A stretch of 64,000 bases of DNA from Mytilisepta virgata (taxonomy: Eukaryota > Mollusca > Bivalvia > Mytilida > Mytilidae), in assembly GCA_028015205.1 (NCBI GenBank), contig CM051519.1, positions 82,419,539-82,483,538 on the forward strand, read 5' to 3'. Shown in pieces: positions 42,441 through 55,100 of this stretch. The first letter of the stretch is position 1; each line of letters opens with the position of its first letter. The notes beneath the pieces are model-generated. The model ran no database searches and was not told the DNA's origin. It saw only the letters and a program-made list of their open reading frames with translations. The translations under genes and the position numbers were made by a program.

Positions 42441-44174
42441 TTATATATAGTTAGTATCACATATAGATTTATGAGAGATTTGAAATAGTTAATTAGCAAT
42501 TGGAAAATTTTCGGTGGTCAGTCGCAAAACATGTCCGTATTTATATATCTTCTGTACAAATTCTGTACAAATTCAAAATAATTGTAAATACATGTGCGAT
42601 CGAATAAAAGAATCTAAAAAAGGATATCTATGCTATGTTTTTTTCAGGGGAGAGGGAATACTCCATATATTTGATATAGTTTTCATAACTGTCGAATATA
42701 TTATATGTTACTGATTTTGAATATTTTGTCAGAATGAAATGTCTGCATTTGGTCTTTTGCAGTATAATATCACCCTTTCCTTTGGTATATATTAGAGTTA
42801 AATATATGGTAATATGATGATGAGGTCAATGTTTAATGCCAAAAGTACAGGCATATATTCGAATATGGGTATAGCTTTCTATGATTAATCTCAGTAATAC
42901 ATAGTGTCAAAAGTGACACCAAAATAACTAAACATGTATTCTTCGAGACACAAGTGGTCACTACTACCTAATCTGACAAAGGTTTGTTTTCACAATCTAC
43001 AGTCCCTAATTAATGTATCTACTTACTATTTGAATTTTATGTGGTTCACTTTGTTACTGCTAAGAGACATATAATTGACTATCGTTTTGTCATAAAAATC
43101 AATGCTCTTTTAAAATATACTATTTAGCTTCAATTCAGTATACAATCTTTTTCTTACAAACCCATAAACATAACAGATGCATGGTAAGCAGAATCGATCA
43201 AATATTCGAAGTCAATCCTCTTGAAAGCTTGCCAAGTAAACTGACTATTACACAAACTCGCAAAAAGGCCGAATATAGTACCCACAAATATCGAAAGAGC
43301 ACATTCAAATGACCAAATGATTTTACTGAAAATGAATAACTCAAGCCAAAAGTGTCAATTTAAATTGTCACTTTCGGCACCTTTTAATCCCCCGTTCAAC
43401 CCTAAAGCAAAGAATATATAGGATATGTATTGTTATAATTCATGTTAAAAATAATTATTAAGGCATATGAATCGGACTTTAATTAAATCTAACATACTTG
43501 CTGACATGATATAGATGTATTTCACTGTGGAAAACTGTGAAATATTTTTTTAAACGTTAAAACTTAATGAAATCAATAAACAAGACAAATCCGAAGATGA
43601 AGCCATCAAAATACATAAAATAGATTTCAAATACGCTCTTTTCGGTTTCTATTGACAAGTTTTGATATCAAAAGTGGCAAAGGATAGAGAAAATCCGAGA
43701 GCCTCGACTGCATGAACTGTGAGCACTCATTCACTCGAATGCACAAGGGTGTAATAGTGGTAGCGTTATTATATTGCATAGTTTCCCGTACTGGAAATTT
43801 GTTGAAGTGTAAACTGTATTCATTACTTTGGCCATAGAAGTACACAAATATGATTTGTTTTATAATAGTGTAATTGTATACGATATAATTGATATAGAGG
43901 TAAAGAAACCTACATCAGATAATAATTAGGATGTCAGTATGTCACGAGATAACATAAAAAACGGCAGTAATAGATTGTATACAAATTGTCTTGACGATAT
44001 ATATGCCGGAGGTCTGAACTTTATAAATATGCAATTGTTTACTTTAGCAGAATGTCTATCATTCTATCATAACAATATTGAAATATAGACTTATTGAGTA
44101 ATAATATAATGCTGAAAATGCACCCGTTTTGGAGAAAATTTTGATTTTTAGCTTGCATTTATTAAATGTTCTAA
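42441..44174. other. Non-coding, nothing recognised
   Basis: AT-rich sequence between the LINE tail and the LIM gene stop codon. No supported feature. Confidence 0.4.
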
Positions 44175-45590
44175 TTATCTATCATAGTCAGGATTATTCT
44201 CTACCTGAAGTTTGTAATAACTATCCATATCATATTCAGGCACCGGGTCACTATATTTTACAACATCTGGTGGCGGTGTATCTTCAGACTTTCGTCCTTC
44301 ACGCTTCCATGCTTGTTGTTTGATTTTATTTGCGGTCTGAAGACCCGTTGCTGGAACGTTTCTGGCATGTGCTATTTCTAAAGATTGCAGGTCAAGGTGA
44401 TATCTACCGTCGTGAAGTTTGTGTTCGTCCATTTTCGGAACAGAAAGAGCCGATCTGATATTTAAGGCATTTGCATCAAGTTTTCCTCCTTTGTGAATTT
44501 CATCAGGTCCACGAATTTGCTCATTCACTTTAGTCAGTTTAGGCGTGGACAATGCACCTTTAATTGCAACCGAATTGGCATCTAGATGAACCGGGTGAGG
44601 TGATCCTTGATCTGCGTGCGATTTGCAGTAGATGTGTATATCCCAGTCCTCATTTTTATTATGACAAAAGCTTTTCAAGTTAAGTTTTGTTCCACAAGTT
44701 TTGCACGTAAAACATCCTTTATGATAAACAACATCTTTGATAGGTCCAATTTTTTCTATCGCATATACTTTCTTCATGCAACGATAGCACTGGTCTTGAG
44801 GGTATCTCGTTTCGTATTTTAGAGAAGAGCCTCTCGTTGGAACTTTTTGTGGTGTACTTGTAGCTTTTGGCATAGTGTTAGCTCGATTAATGACTGGAGA
44901 TTTGGGTGAAGTAGGTCCTGGACTGTAATCGGATAATGATGACAAAGGCAGGCCTACTCCACTTGAAGGAGAAGCAGGCCCAGATGACGTAGTACTGCTA
45001 GCTTCTGATAATATTAATTGTCGTCGTGTTGACGAACTTGGTGTATTTGGCGAGGAGCCATTAAAAGGAGTTAATAGTGGACTTTGTGGTGAATGCTGTT
45101 GAAAATCTGGCTGCTCTCCATAAAAGTCCTCCTTGACTGTTTTTCTCAAATTGACCGCCGATGGAATATTGTTTTGAAGTTGCAGAAATAATTTTATCTG
45201 TTGCGATGGATCAACAGGCGGTTGGAGTGACTGACCTGAAAATGTTGTTGGCGAAAGAGGTTGTACATTCATTGTAGTCTGCGGAAACGGCATGGTTGGT
45301 ATTTGTGGAGAAAGTGGCAATACACCTGGCATTATCCCTGAGGTTGATGGCAATACATTTGACAGTGTTGGAAAAACAAACGGCGTAGTCACATTCTGAA
45401 CTGGAGATAAGTTACCTTGAAGTCCATTTGTAAGCGTTAGATTTCCCATTTGAGCATTTAATTGCATTTGTTGAAGCGCCATTAATTGTTCCGGTGTAAA
45501 AGTTGTTCCCGCCATATTTTGCTGCTGAGCAATATTGTTATCTGTTCCAGAAGTATTAAATCTTTTGTTTAAACTAGAATTTAAATCCAT
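44175..45590 (-). CDS. LIM-domain protein, intronless
   Basis: 471 residues from the ATG at 45590 (protein begins MDLNSSLNKRF) to TAA at 44177-44175. An upstream in-frame TTG is not used. Residues 1-260 are low-complexity, rich in Gln, Pro, Ser and Thr, with many SP/TP sites. One LIM zinc-binding domain spans C268-H325: CX2C, then HX2CX2CX2C ('HKGCFTCKTC'), ending CKSH. After it come three degenerate repeats at about 335-352, 370-387 and 398-415 ('HLDANSVAIKGALSTPK', 'KLDANALNIRSALSVPK', 'HLDLQSLEIAHARNVP'). The C-terminus is acidic and Tyr-rich. LIM domains bind proteins, often at actin or muscle structures. The layout recalls the N-terminus of invertebrate LIM/hillarin-like cytoskeletal proteins, but no transglutaminase domain follows. 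The absence of introns could mean a retrogene. Confidence 0.85.
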   Translation of the reverse strand: MDLNSSLNKRFNTSGTDNNIAQQQNMAGTTFTPEQLMALQQMQLNAQMGNLTLTNGLQGNLSPVQNVTTPFVFPTLSNVLPSTSGIMPGVLPLSPQIPTMPFPQTTMNVQPLSPTTFSGQSLQPPVDPSQQIKLFLQLQNNIPSAVNLRKTVKEDFYGEQPDFQQHSPQSPLLTPFNGSSPNTPSSSTRRQLILSEASSTTSSGPASPSSGVGLPLSSLSDYSPGPTSPKSPVINRANTMPKATSTPQKVPTRGSSLKYETRYPQDQCYRCMKKVYAIEKIGPIKDVVYHKGCFTCKTCGTKLNLKSFCHNKNEDWDIHIYCKSHADQGSPHPVHLDANSVAIKGALSTPKLTKVNEQIRGPDEIHKGGKLDANALNIRSALSVPKMDEHKLHDGRYHLDLQSLEIAHARNVPATGLQTANKIKQQAWKREGRKSEDTPPPDVVKYSDPVPEYDMDSYYKLQVENNPDYDR

Positions 45591-48190
45591 TTTAAAACAG
45601 ATGGAATTATCATAAAATCCTAATAAATGGTAAGAATTCAAACAGGTGTTCCCTAGTCGACCTAAGTATTTCTTTTTAAACGAATTACTGTCCTCATTTT
45701 ATAATATGTTATACACTTGTAAGAAATGACAAACGGTGGGTTAGGTTTCAATGTCATGCCTGACGGATTCACACCAATCATAAACAACTTATTACCTGAT
45801 TATTTTTTCATTGTTCGCATATTTTTAAATCGTATTCTTATTATTGAATTGTATATTTAAAAAGAAAAACAATCAACATCTTAAAGAAAGCGATTTAAAA
45901 GATTGATATTAGGAGGAATTTCTCATATATATATTAATTGGGTGTGTAGTTTTTATCTTATCCAAAGATGATCTCAAATCATATTATGAAATTTTGAAAT
46001 ATCTAAAATACTTTTAAACTGAAAGGTTGGTTTCACTTTCCAACTCATTAATCTTTTTCATAAAGTCTTCTTTTCTTTCAGTCGGAAAATTTTAATAATA
46101 TTCATTTGAAATATCGAATTTCGTTAAGACATGACATTTTCATGATTTTTGCATGTACCAAAGATCGCTTTGACAGATGTGGCGACCTGTGGAATAAAAT
46201 ATTTCTTTTGTGCAAAGATATTTATTAACGCAGTTGTGATTATGTTGATAAATATACACTTTAAAGTACACATTTAGTGAATCGAAATTTGTATCACATA
46301 ATGATAATTGCTGGGTACATCCGTAAAGTTTGACTATTATAAAATTCTGGAATATTATAGGTATCTTGATCAAGCGTTGTTGCAGTGTTCTAAGGTTGTT
46401 TGTTGTTTCCTTATTTTTTGTTTATTTTTAAAAATTGGAGTCCGTCTTTTATTTTTGGTTGGGGGGGGGGTGATTTATATTGTTTTGGCTTTCCATTTTC
46501 TTTATCCTTTAGCACCGTTTATGAGACATTATTTCAACTATATGCACAAACTTTTTTTCATAGAGTGTTTGTTGTTTAAATCCTAACGAATAATATTAAG
46601 TAAATATATTAGTGTTTGTTGGATATTTTGAATGTTGTGGAATCTACCAGCTAGGTGAAGCTCAAATACTGTACTTGACCTGAAAGTCCCAAATTAATTC
46701 TATCTGAAAAACATTTAGCAATAGACCAACAGCTGGCATGTCAACAACTGCTAGTAGTCCTTTGTTTATATATGGGTCATTTTCCGAAAAAAATCCATTT
46801 TCCTGTCCACATGTGTTAAAAAAATATTCAGACACAATGGCATTAGTTTTTGTGCTTAACCAAAAGTTCACAATTTTTTCAAATCGGCACATCTAGAATG
46901 AGAACAATTTTCTCCTTTCAATCCAAAATAAATTGATTTTGAAGCTCAATATTGAGCAATTTGCGAGTGTCCGGACTGAGAGAACCATATTTGCACATTA
47001 TTTTTCAATGTTTTTTGTTTGTTTTCAAATCGGCAAAATTATTTTTTTTTAATAGCATATAATTGAATTTTAACAAGAAAGTAAAGTCTTGAAGATATTT
47101 ATATATCTGCTCATAAAAAAAGTAAATTGTGCTGGCGTCCATGAAATGTCCTGTTACCGATGCACAAATTGCTCAGCAATAATTTTTGCCTGCAAATACG
47201 AATATCTTCTATGATGAAATCAAAAGTACACAAGTTTTCCAAATTACAACCAAAACAATAGAACTTTAGAAGAAACGGAAGCGAAGTTATAACCACAAAA
47301 GTAAGTCAAACTGATAGCGTACCCTTTTAAAATGTCTATCATGTTACCAATAAATTTATACATTACTACACACATACGTTCTCAAAAGGGTCACTAACTG
47401 TTTGGAAACAAAGAACGGTAAGTGAAAAAACCATACACAGATGTAAGGGGAGCTTTTATTTCGAAATATAATCAATAAACATGTAATTGTGAATAAATGT
47501 TACCTTGAATAAAGTAACAGGATACACATATTAAGTATAAGAATAAACAACTATGTATCTGTAGACCTTATGAAATACTTGAAAAAGAAATAAAATATTT
47601 GATATTCCAAATATCTTTAAGAAAAAACAAACAACTATGCAAGGGGAGCTGTTGTTTTGCAATAGAATCAATAAACATATAATTTTGTCTATCCTGTTAC
47701 CCCCAACTTAGTAACTGGATTGACAAATATGTATATGTAAACCTTCGGTGTCCGTTCCTGTTACGATAGAAAATAGCGTTTTACTAAAATTATATGTAAT
47801 CAAAGAACTAAGTGTTGGATTAATTAAAAAAATCCGATATAAGCCGAATATAAGGAAGTGCTTCAGTTGGTTTTGCGTTGATTGTATTTTTTCCACTTGA
47901 TAATAAAAATATTCTCACAAATGTGGCAACAGGATAGACAAAATTTCAGTCGAAAATGTGTCAACAATATATTATGTCATTAAGATTGCATAATTGAGTA
48001 TTTTGTTCAAGAAGTATCATATATTTTGCAAGTTTAATAAATATGATGATTCAAGCAAATTGTTTTTTTCTCAATTTTGCAATGTAAAAAATGCACATTT
48101 TTTGAAAATCACCCATATATTGATCATTGTCATTTTGCTTAGTTTCTTCTATTACCTTCTTTAACATCGGACTCGGACATCTTTTGAACT
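45591..48190. other. Non-coding upstream of the LIM gene
   Basis: No gene recognised. Contains a duplicated ~195-bp unit (47448-47700). No convincing core promoter for the LIM gene could be assigned. Confidence 0.4.
47448..47700 (+). repeat. Duplicated ~195-bp unit
   Basis: 'AAGGGGAGCT' followed by 'TAATCAATAAACATGTAATT' at about 47448 recurs as 'AAGGGGAGCT' with 'GAATCAATAAACATATAATT' at about 47641, both leading to a 'TGTTACC' block. Degenerate. Confidence 0.45.
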
Positions 48191-48199
48191 GAGTTTTAC

Positions 48200-48560
48200 T
48201 GTGTGTATAGCTGTGTGTTTGTTTATTACACATTGGCCAGAGGTATGGGGGAGGGGGGTGAGATCTCACAAAAAATTCTCACAAAAAATGTTTAACCCCG
48301 CCGCATTTTTGCGCCTGTCCCAAGTCAGGAACCTCTGGCCCTTGTTAGTCTCTTGTGTTTTTGAATTTTGGTTAATTTTTATGTTTCGGAGTTTAGTGTG
48401 CCGTCCATTTTGCTGAACTAGTATACATTATTGTTTAGGGGACATCCGAAGCCCGCCTCCGGGTGTGGGATTTTCTCGCTGCGTTGAAAACCCATTTGCT
48501 GTTTTCTTCTCTTTGGTCGGGTTGTTGTCTCTTTGACATATTCCCCGTTTCTATTCTCTA
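48200..48560 (+). repeat. Abundant mytilid dispersed repeat
   Basis: Contains 'GGCCAGAGGTATGGGGGAGG', 'TTTAACCCCGCCGCATTTTT', 'GCGCCTGTCCCAAGTCAGGA', 'CGCCTCCGGGTGTGGGATTT' and 'GTTGTTGTCTCTTTGACATA', a block order I recognise from many Mytilus sequences. This is one basis for the organism call. The class of element is not settled by this copy. Confidence 0.65.
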
Positions 48561-48734
48561 TTCTATAGGTACTATAAAACACGTTTTAATAATTTAATAT
48601 TGGATGTAACACGTCATTTGTTTTTTTTTTCGTCTATATATCATATCATATACTAAATTTTATTTTCTATCATGAGGTCATTAAAGGGAATCCTATGGCA
48701 AGCCGTTTTACTATTTATTCTAACTTCAAGATAT

Positions 48735-49005
48735 CTCATATAATATATAAGATTTCTAATATATAATATATAAGATATCTTATATAATCTAGTTTTTATA
48801 AGATATCTTATAAACTTAATAAGATATCTTATATACTTTATGAGATATCTTATATACTTTATTAGATATCTTATAAACTTTAGAAGATATCTTATAAAGT
48901 TTATAAAATATCTTATAAATATTTTTTATATAAGATATCTTATAAAGTGTATAAGATATCTTATAAAGTTTATTAGATATCTTATAAAAACTAGATTATA
49001 TAAGA
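48735..49005. repeat. Array of the palindromic AAGATATCTTATA unit
   Basis: About ten copies of AGATATCTTATA, period about 20 bp, each itself palindromic. The array is bracketed by 'ATATAATCTAGTTTTTATAA' (about 48782) and its reverse complement near 48984, so the array is also palindromic as a whole. Confidence 0.75.
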
Positions 49006-49010
49006 TTATA

Positions 49011-49156
49011 GTGTTATTAACTGGCTGTTTCTGTATTGGCACTGGTATAGATTCAGGGTTTGCTGTATTGGCCTCGAGACCCGTAGGGTCGAGGGCTAAT
49101 ACAGCTGACCGAGAATCTATACCAGTACCAATACAGAAACAACCAGTTCATAACAC
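49011..49156. repeat. 146-bp near-perfect palindrome
   Basis: Left arm GTGTTATTAACTGG...TGTTTCTGTATTGGCACTGG and right arm ending CCAGTTCATAACAC are complementary over about 65 bases with few mismatches. The tip is a small hairpin GACCC-gta-GGGTC. Confidence 0.8.
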
Positions 49157-49550
49157 ATTTATTAAATAATCCAACTTTTTCAATACAGACTTGTTCTGAA
49201 TGCTGTTTTACATATATCAAATGTGAATATAGGGCCAATATTTCCAATACGGACTGGCAGTGAGGTGAATATAATGCCAATATTTCCAATACGGACTGGC
49301 AATGAAACGACCGGAAGTGAAAAGGCTGTATTAGCCCTAGGGCTCATACGGCCTTTTTCAGTATTGTACCGGGCCGAAAAGCAATATAGATCACGTGATT
49401 TATATGACCAGGACGACGTCACCAGTATGACACATGCCGTTTTGGTAGTATTAGGGCTGTTTTAATCGTATTATTTAATAAATCTTATATATTATATATT
49501 AGAAGTCTTAGATATTATATGAGATATCTCATATATTGCCATAGAATCCC

Positions 49551-51502
49551 GACGTTTTAGACGTCAAAACAAGCATTGGAATTAGGATTGACAGTAATTT
49601 TGTTTCCAGTCTATTCGATATATTCTCAGTGCACATGGTGCACACTTTCAAATACGCGGGTTATTTAGTGTGCACCACGTGATCGATGTTATTTCTTCAT
49701 AGACCGAAAAAAATATTACAGTCAATCCTTAAATAGAACATCAACAAGGTCCAAGAGTACCTTTTTATGAAAAAAATAACGGTGACGGTTACATTTTCAC
49801 ATCTTAAAGGTAGTTAAATCTCTTCCTCACTTTACATTTTCCAAAGGTCTACAATATTTCTTTACAGACAGCCTTAAATCAGGATTTTATTACAACAAAT
49901 AGTAAATGTCGGCTTATCTTTCTGCTGTTGTTACAATTTTTTTTCTTCTAGTTTTTGCTTTATATGATACTGATACTTGTTCTTCATTTTTCTTTCTTGT
50001 CTTCTAATCTTCTATGTCAGATTGTTGTTTTTGCATTTAAATTGTTGAATGTTGACGAATTTAACCAAACAAGTATTGCAAGTGTTGCTTTATCAATAAC
50101 TACATTAACAATAATGAATCTTATGACAAATTCAATGGAAATATCACATTAGCGATAGTATCATTATATTGGTCATTGTTCAACGTGTTTGTTTTTTGTG
50201 CCTGAATTCAACCTTTTCAACCTTACATTAACACTGGGGCTATATAATAATGCTAATTCAAAAGCTTAATTATTAGTCCCAGATGAGCACTATTGTCATT
50301 TTTTTTTCAGACAGTACTATTCCATGTAGATTAGATAGATGCAAAATGTCAATCCGCATGTCGAAGTTAAATTTTATTAGCGGAGATCGATGTTTACCAT
50401 AAAAGGTTTGTATTAGCACGTGCTGTTTAGTACTGTTTTCAGTTGAGCAGCACAACGGAATGCCTCCTAATAGTAAATAGCAAAATATTTCAAAGGTTGT
50501 AACCAAATATTGGTGAAAGCCTTTTATGGTAATTTTAACTGCATGCTAAATACATGTAAATATGTCTCTCATGTGAATTTTTGCAGGAATTACAACATGT
50601 ACAAGCTAGAATGCAAGAATGAAAATGTCGCATGTCCCAGCTAGCTGGTATATCATTTTCTCAGTTTAACTTAGGCCAAACATAAAGGTCCGAGGCAATA
50701 TTCAATGAAGAAAAGAAATCATTTTCTGTACAAGATTTTTCAACATTGTATACAACCCTTCATCGTGATCTTATTAAAGAAAAGTTGCATGCAATGAGTA
50801 TAATCAGTCTTTCGAATCTGCTGGTTTGAATTTTATTGTTATAATTGTTTAAAGCTTTTTCAGTTATACATAATTAAGAAACACAGCTAGAACTGATGGA
50901 CGGCGATAATGTGATAATGTGATGAAGACCTTACACGGTTTGCTTCACATTTATGGTCTTTTTGGAAATACTGTGTATCGACTAGTCGTTTTGAGTTCTA
51001 TGATTATAAACTGTACTCCTCTTAATTGTCGACTTAATGTTATCATTGTAATGAGCAGTCTTCAATGAAAAAACGGCATAAAGGTGAACATGGTGAAATA
51101 CTGGACCATAAACAGTATTTCTTTGAAAAAAACTGCATAAGAAATACAGGACCATGATAATTAATTTATATTTTTTAACAAGTTTGCATATATCTTGATG
51201 ATGTACTGAATGTCAGTAAACCAGAGACAGAGATTCTACAATGTGCAAAAGACAATTATCCGAAAGACTTACTCGTGTTGAACAAATTAAAGCTCTATGA
51301 ACTTAATGAATAGCATATGTACCATAGATCTTGACTTTGTTGAGTTGTGCTCTGTTAGATATTTTTTGTCCTATGTTAACTGAGTCAATTGGATGGCGTT
51401 AATTTATGTAAACATCGACTGGTATGCCACTGTCAATCTTTCCTGTTTTATACAGTTATAAAAACTTCTGTATTAGAAGGCAGATATACTTATTGTCAGT
51501 AG
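49551..51502. other. Non-coding, nothing recognised
   Basis: AT-rich. The small ORF at 49955-50152 is hydrophobic by composition and has no domain. Confidence 0.4.
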
Positions 51503-51504
51503 TA

Positions 51505-51998
51505 CAGTATTTTGCCATAATTATTTCACCACTTCATTTTTTCCCATTGATTTCTATGTAAATTCATATTTAAAAAAAAATGTGGAGTGATTTCTCTATC
51601 GATCTTAATGAATTTTCACCATGATAAAGAAGAAAACTAGAAATTTAATTCTGTATTTGTTTGATCTGAAATCTTTTAACAAAGTTACAATGGTTTAACT
51701 ACATATAAAAGTTATGAAGTAGACACATTTTCCCTATATATTCAACCAAATTCATTGTGAAATGTATAATGCCAAAATTTTTACTTGTAATTAAATTATT
51801 GTAACTTTGAAACGCTAAATTGCAAAGCTATTTACAAATAAACAATTAATCTTCAGATATTTCTCAGTCTTTTGTTGAAAATGTCATAAAAACCGAATGA
51901 GAAACAACATCACAGTATTTTTTTTTCAATGTGAATCTATATAGAACTTGAATCAATTGGAAAAAATGAAGTGGTGAAATAATTATGGCCAACTACTG
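51505..51998. mobile_element. Tc1/mariner-like MITE with TA target duplication
   Basis: 494 bp between TA dinucleotides (51503-51504 and 51999-52000). Terminal inverted repeats of about 48 bp differ at about three positions; the right end (reverse complement) begins CAGTAGTTGGCCATAATT and the left CAGTATTTTGCCATAATT, both continuing ATTTCACCACTTCA. CAGT-type ends and a TA duplication are known traits of Tc1/mariner. No transposase inside. Confidence 0.8.
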
Positions 51999-52177
51999 TA
52001 GTATTATTGTTGCATGTTTGAATTGTATAAACAACTTGACTTTTTAATTATTATTAAAACAGGTTGAATTTGAAATTATGATACAGGCTGAATAACGGTA
52101 TACTGAGACAAGTCCGGAGAACAAGTCTTATTTTATGTCATCCTCTTGGTTTCAGGGGAGGTAACTAGAATGGAAAA

Positions 52178-55100
52178 ATGGCGGACGATTTAAAACGATT
52201 TATTTTTGAAGAAAAAGAAAATTTTCGACGATACAAATCAAACATTGATGCTATTATCAAAAAGGTTTTACAAATAATTTCCTTTATAATTGCCCTTCGT
52301 TTCTACACAAATTTCGTTCTCTGTCAGATGATCGAAAATAGACCAATGTCAATGACAATAATATTACATGCCTGCAGGTCGTTGAAAAATTATGTTCATT
52401 GTTCATTGTTGTCCCATATTCTAATCAGTTTCGCCCTTAATCCAACTAAATTCAGTGTTCAACTTCATTGTTAATAGGTAGACTCGAGTGAGACATGAAA
52501 TATTACTTGTGCGTATGGAAAATAATACAATTTGTGCAATACTTTTCGGTGTAAATAACTAAATATTATTATTAATGAATTAAAGAAAACAGACAATAAT
52601 AAATGGTATCAATAGTCATTTTGGGACCGTTAGGTGGTCAATTTGGGACCTATAAATAGTTAATTCGAGTCTCATCCAAAGTCATTTCGGCACCACATTT
52701 TGAAAAGTCTATTTGTTTAAATGTAGATGCTATGGGAGTTACTGAAGGCATAATGATAGCATCAGCCAATTTGCTGTTGTTAACAAGAAATCTGTAGACC
52801 TTGAATGCCTCAAAGGGGTAAAATAATCTTATTATGCATATTATGCTGAACTATTTGGTAGATTATTTATTTATTTAGTTGGGGTTTAATGCGTTTTCAG
52901 CACATTTTGGCCATTTCGCGGCGGCCAGTTTTTATTGGTGGAGGAAGCCGGAGTACCCAAAGAGAACCACCGACCTTCGGTAGGAAAATTGGCAATTCTT
53001 GTCAATTAAGATTAGAGTCGAACACACCCCGCCACAGGTGAGATTCGAACTCACAACCCCAGCGTTGACAGGCTAGTGATCAGGAGTAGTCATGACGAAC
53101 TACCTAGACCACTCGGCCACCGAGGCCCCGTTTGGTAGATTAGATGCGAGGTGAAATCCAAATGAAAATCTGTCTTTGAAACAGATAGTTACATTAGTTC
53201 AGTGCAACATTTAGTTGTTTTAGTTTGTGTCAGTTTTGGAACATTTGCAGAATAATATATTTCCAGGTTCATCACGTCCTGGAACAATTGAAAAATAAAA
53301 AAAATTGTGTAGAATATCAGCTCCTCACCTTCAAAATAACTGCAAAAACTTTAAAAATGAGCATACGAAACATAAAATATTTGTCATGTTTGTTATTATC
53401 TTTTAATTTTTTTACAGTATGATAGACACTTTCCTGATGATGCAGAAATAGATTTGACAACTCTTACTAGTTGCAGCTCTAGAGATGAAAGTTAGTATTA
53501 TATAAGATTTTTATGATATTCTCTTTTGTCTTTATATGGTCGGAGAAATTTTACCAAAAATTAAAACAAATGCTGTTAATATGTGATGGGGATATCAGTA
53601 GAAGTTATATCAAGTTTAAAATAATTTTGATAAAATGTTTGCTCCTGGTTGCATTTATATTCTATATCGGTGTTTCATGATTTAAGGGCAAAGTGGCATA
53701 TAGAACTTTAAGGCATTGTCAAATCTGAAAAGGGCAAACAAGATCAAGTCAGTCTTCCAGAAATATGAGTTCTATTAAATGTAGTTTAACTATTTAATTC
53801 AATTTCAATTAATTTAATATTTTTTATGTGTATGTAAAAATGGTTTTACTGTGTTTTATAATGTTGCAGAGGGGTGCATTGCAATAGGGACAGGGTGCCA
53901 TATCCCTCTATTTTAAGCTATTTGGAACACTGTGTATACATGTGTATGTACATATAGCCAAATCTATAGAGAAAGGAGCATATTATATTGGTAAAAGGGA
54001 GACTCTAATATGGTGTGCTGACTTTGCTTTGCAAATAAAGACATAATAAATTTTGGATTTATTACATGTTGTATGTATAGCACATGGCTGACATCACAGT
54101 CAAAATTAAAATGCCATTCTTTTGAATCTCACAAAACGAACTGTCACAAGGTGAAATACTATAACTGTTTGGAAGGTATACACTTCAAATTCAATAAACA
54201 TTATTGAAAAGCAAGTTTTATTGTTTTTAAAAGTTATTTTATTTACTTTTTATCTCACCTGGCCTGAAAGGCAGTTATTGGCTTATATCTCAAAAACAAA
54301 AGCATTTAGAGCAAAAGTGACAGGAGTAAAAATGTTTATCAGGTCAAGATCTACCTGCCATGGAAATTTCAGACTAATTGGTCAACCCACCTGAATCATG
54401 TGAATTGTTAATTTTAAGAAAATGTTGCAGTTTTAGGTTATTACATTGAATATTATTATAGATAAAGACAAACTGTAAACATAAAAAATCTTCAACAAAC
54501 TAAAATCTACAAATAAGTCAGGATGACCAAAATTGTTAATTGACATGTTATCAGAGTTTTTGCCCTTTAAAGACAATTTTTAACATTTTTTGTCGAGCCT
54601 GCGACTTTAGTCGCAGAAAGCTCGACATAGGGATAGTGATCCGGCGGCGGCGGCGTTAACCAACTTCCTTAAAGCTTTATATTTTAGAAGGTGGAAGACC
54701 TGGATGCTTTATTCTTTGTATATAGATGCCTTATGTTACGAAGTTTCCGTCTGTCATATGTACATTGTCCTTGACATCATTTTTATGGTTCAGTGACTAT
54801 TTGAAAAAAAAATTAAGATTTTTTGTAATGTTAATTTCTCTCTTATTATGAGTAATAGGATAACTATATTTGGTATGTGTGTACCTTACAAGGTCATCAT
54901 CCTCGTCAGACAGTTTTAAATCGACCTCGACCCCATTTCAAGGATCAGTGAACAAAGGTTAAGTTTTGGTGGTCACGTCCATATCTCAGATACTATAAGC
55001 AATAGGTCTTGTATATTTGGTTTATGGAAGGATTGTAAGGTGTACATGTCCAACTGGCAGGTGTCGTCTGACCTTGACCTCATTTTCATGGTTCAGTGGT

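Larger units (their letters stand above)
48686..49550. mobile_element. Foldback element with nested palindromes
   Basis: The left end GGGAATCCTATGGCA (48686-48700) is inverted at the right end TGCCATAGAATCCC (49537-49550). Inside, 'GATATCTCATATAATATATA' type sequence on the left pairs with its complement near 49490-49535. The interior has an AGATATCTTATA array, a 146-bp palindrome (49011-49156), and a duplicated block 'CCAATATTTCCAATACGGAC' (about 49231 and 49277). No coding capacity. No target duplication identified. Confidence 0.65.

Noticed and set aside
53041..53129. tRNA gene (Ser/Leu-like) on the minus strand
   Set aside because: It is the head of a SINE with TSD and Meta domain. The tRNA part is too diverged to fold as a proper tRNA.
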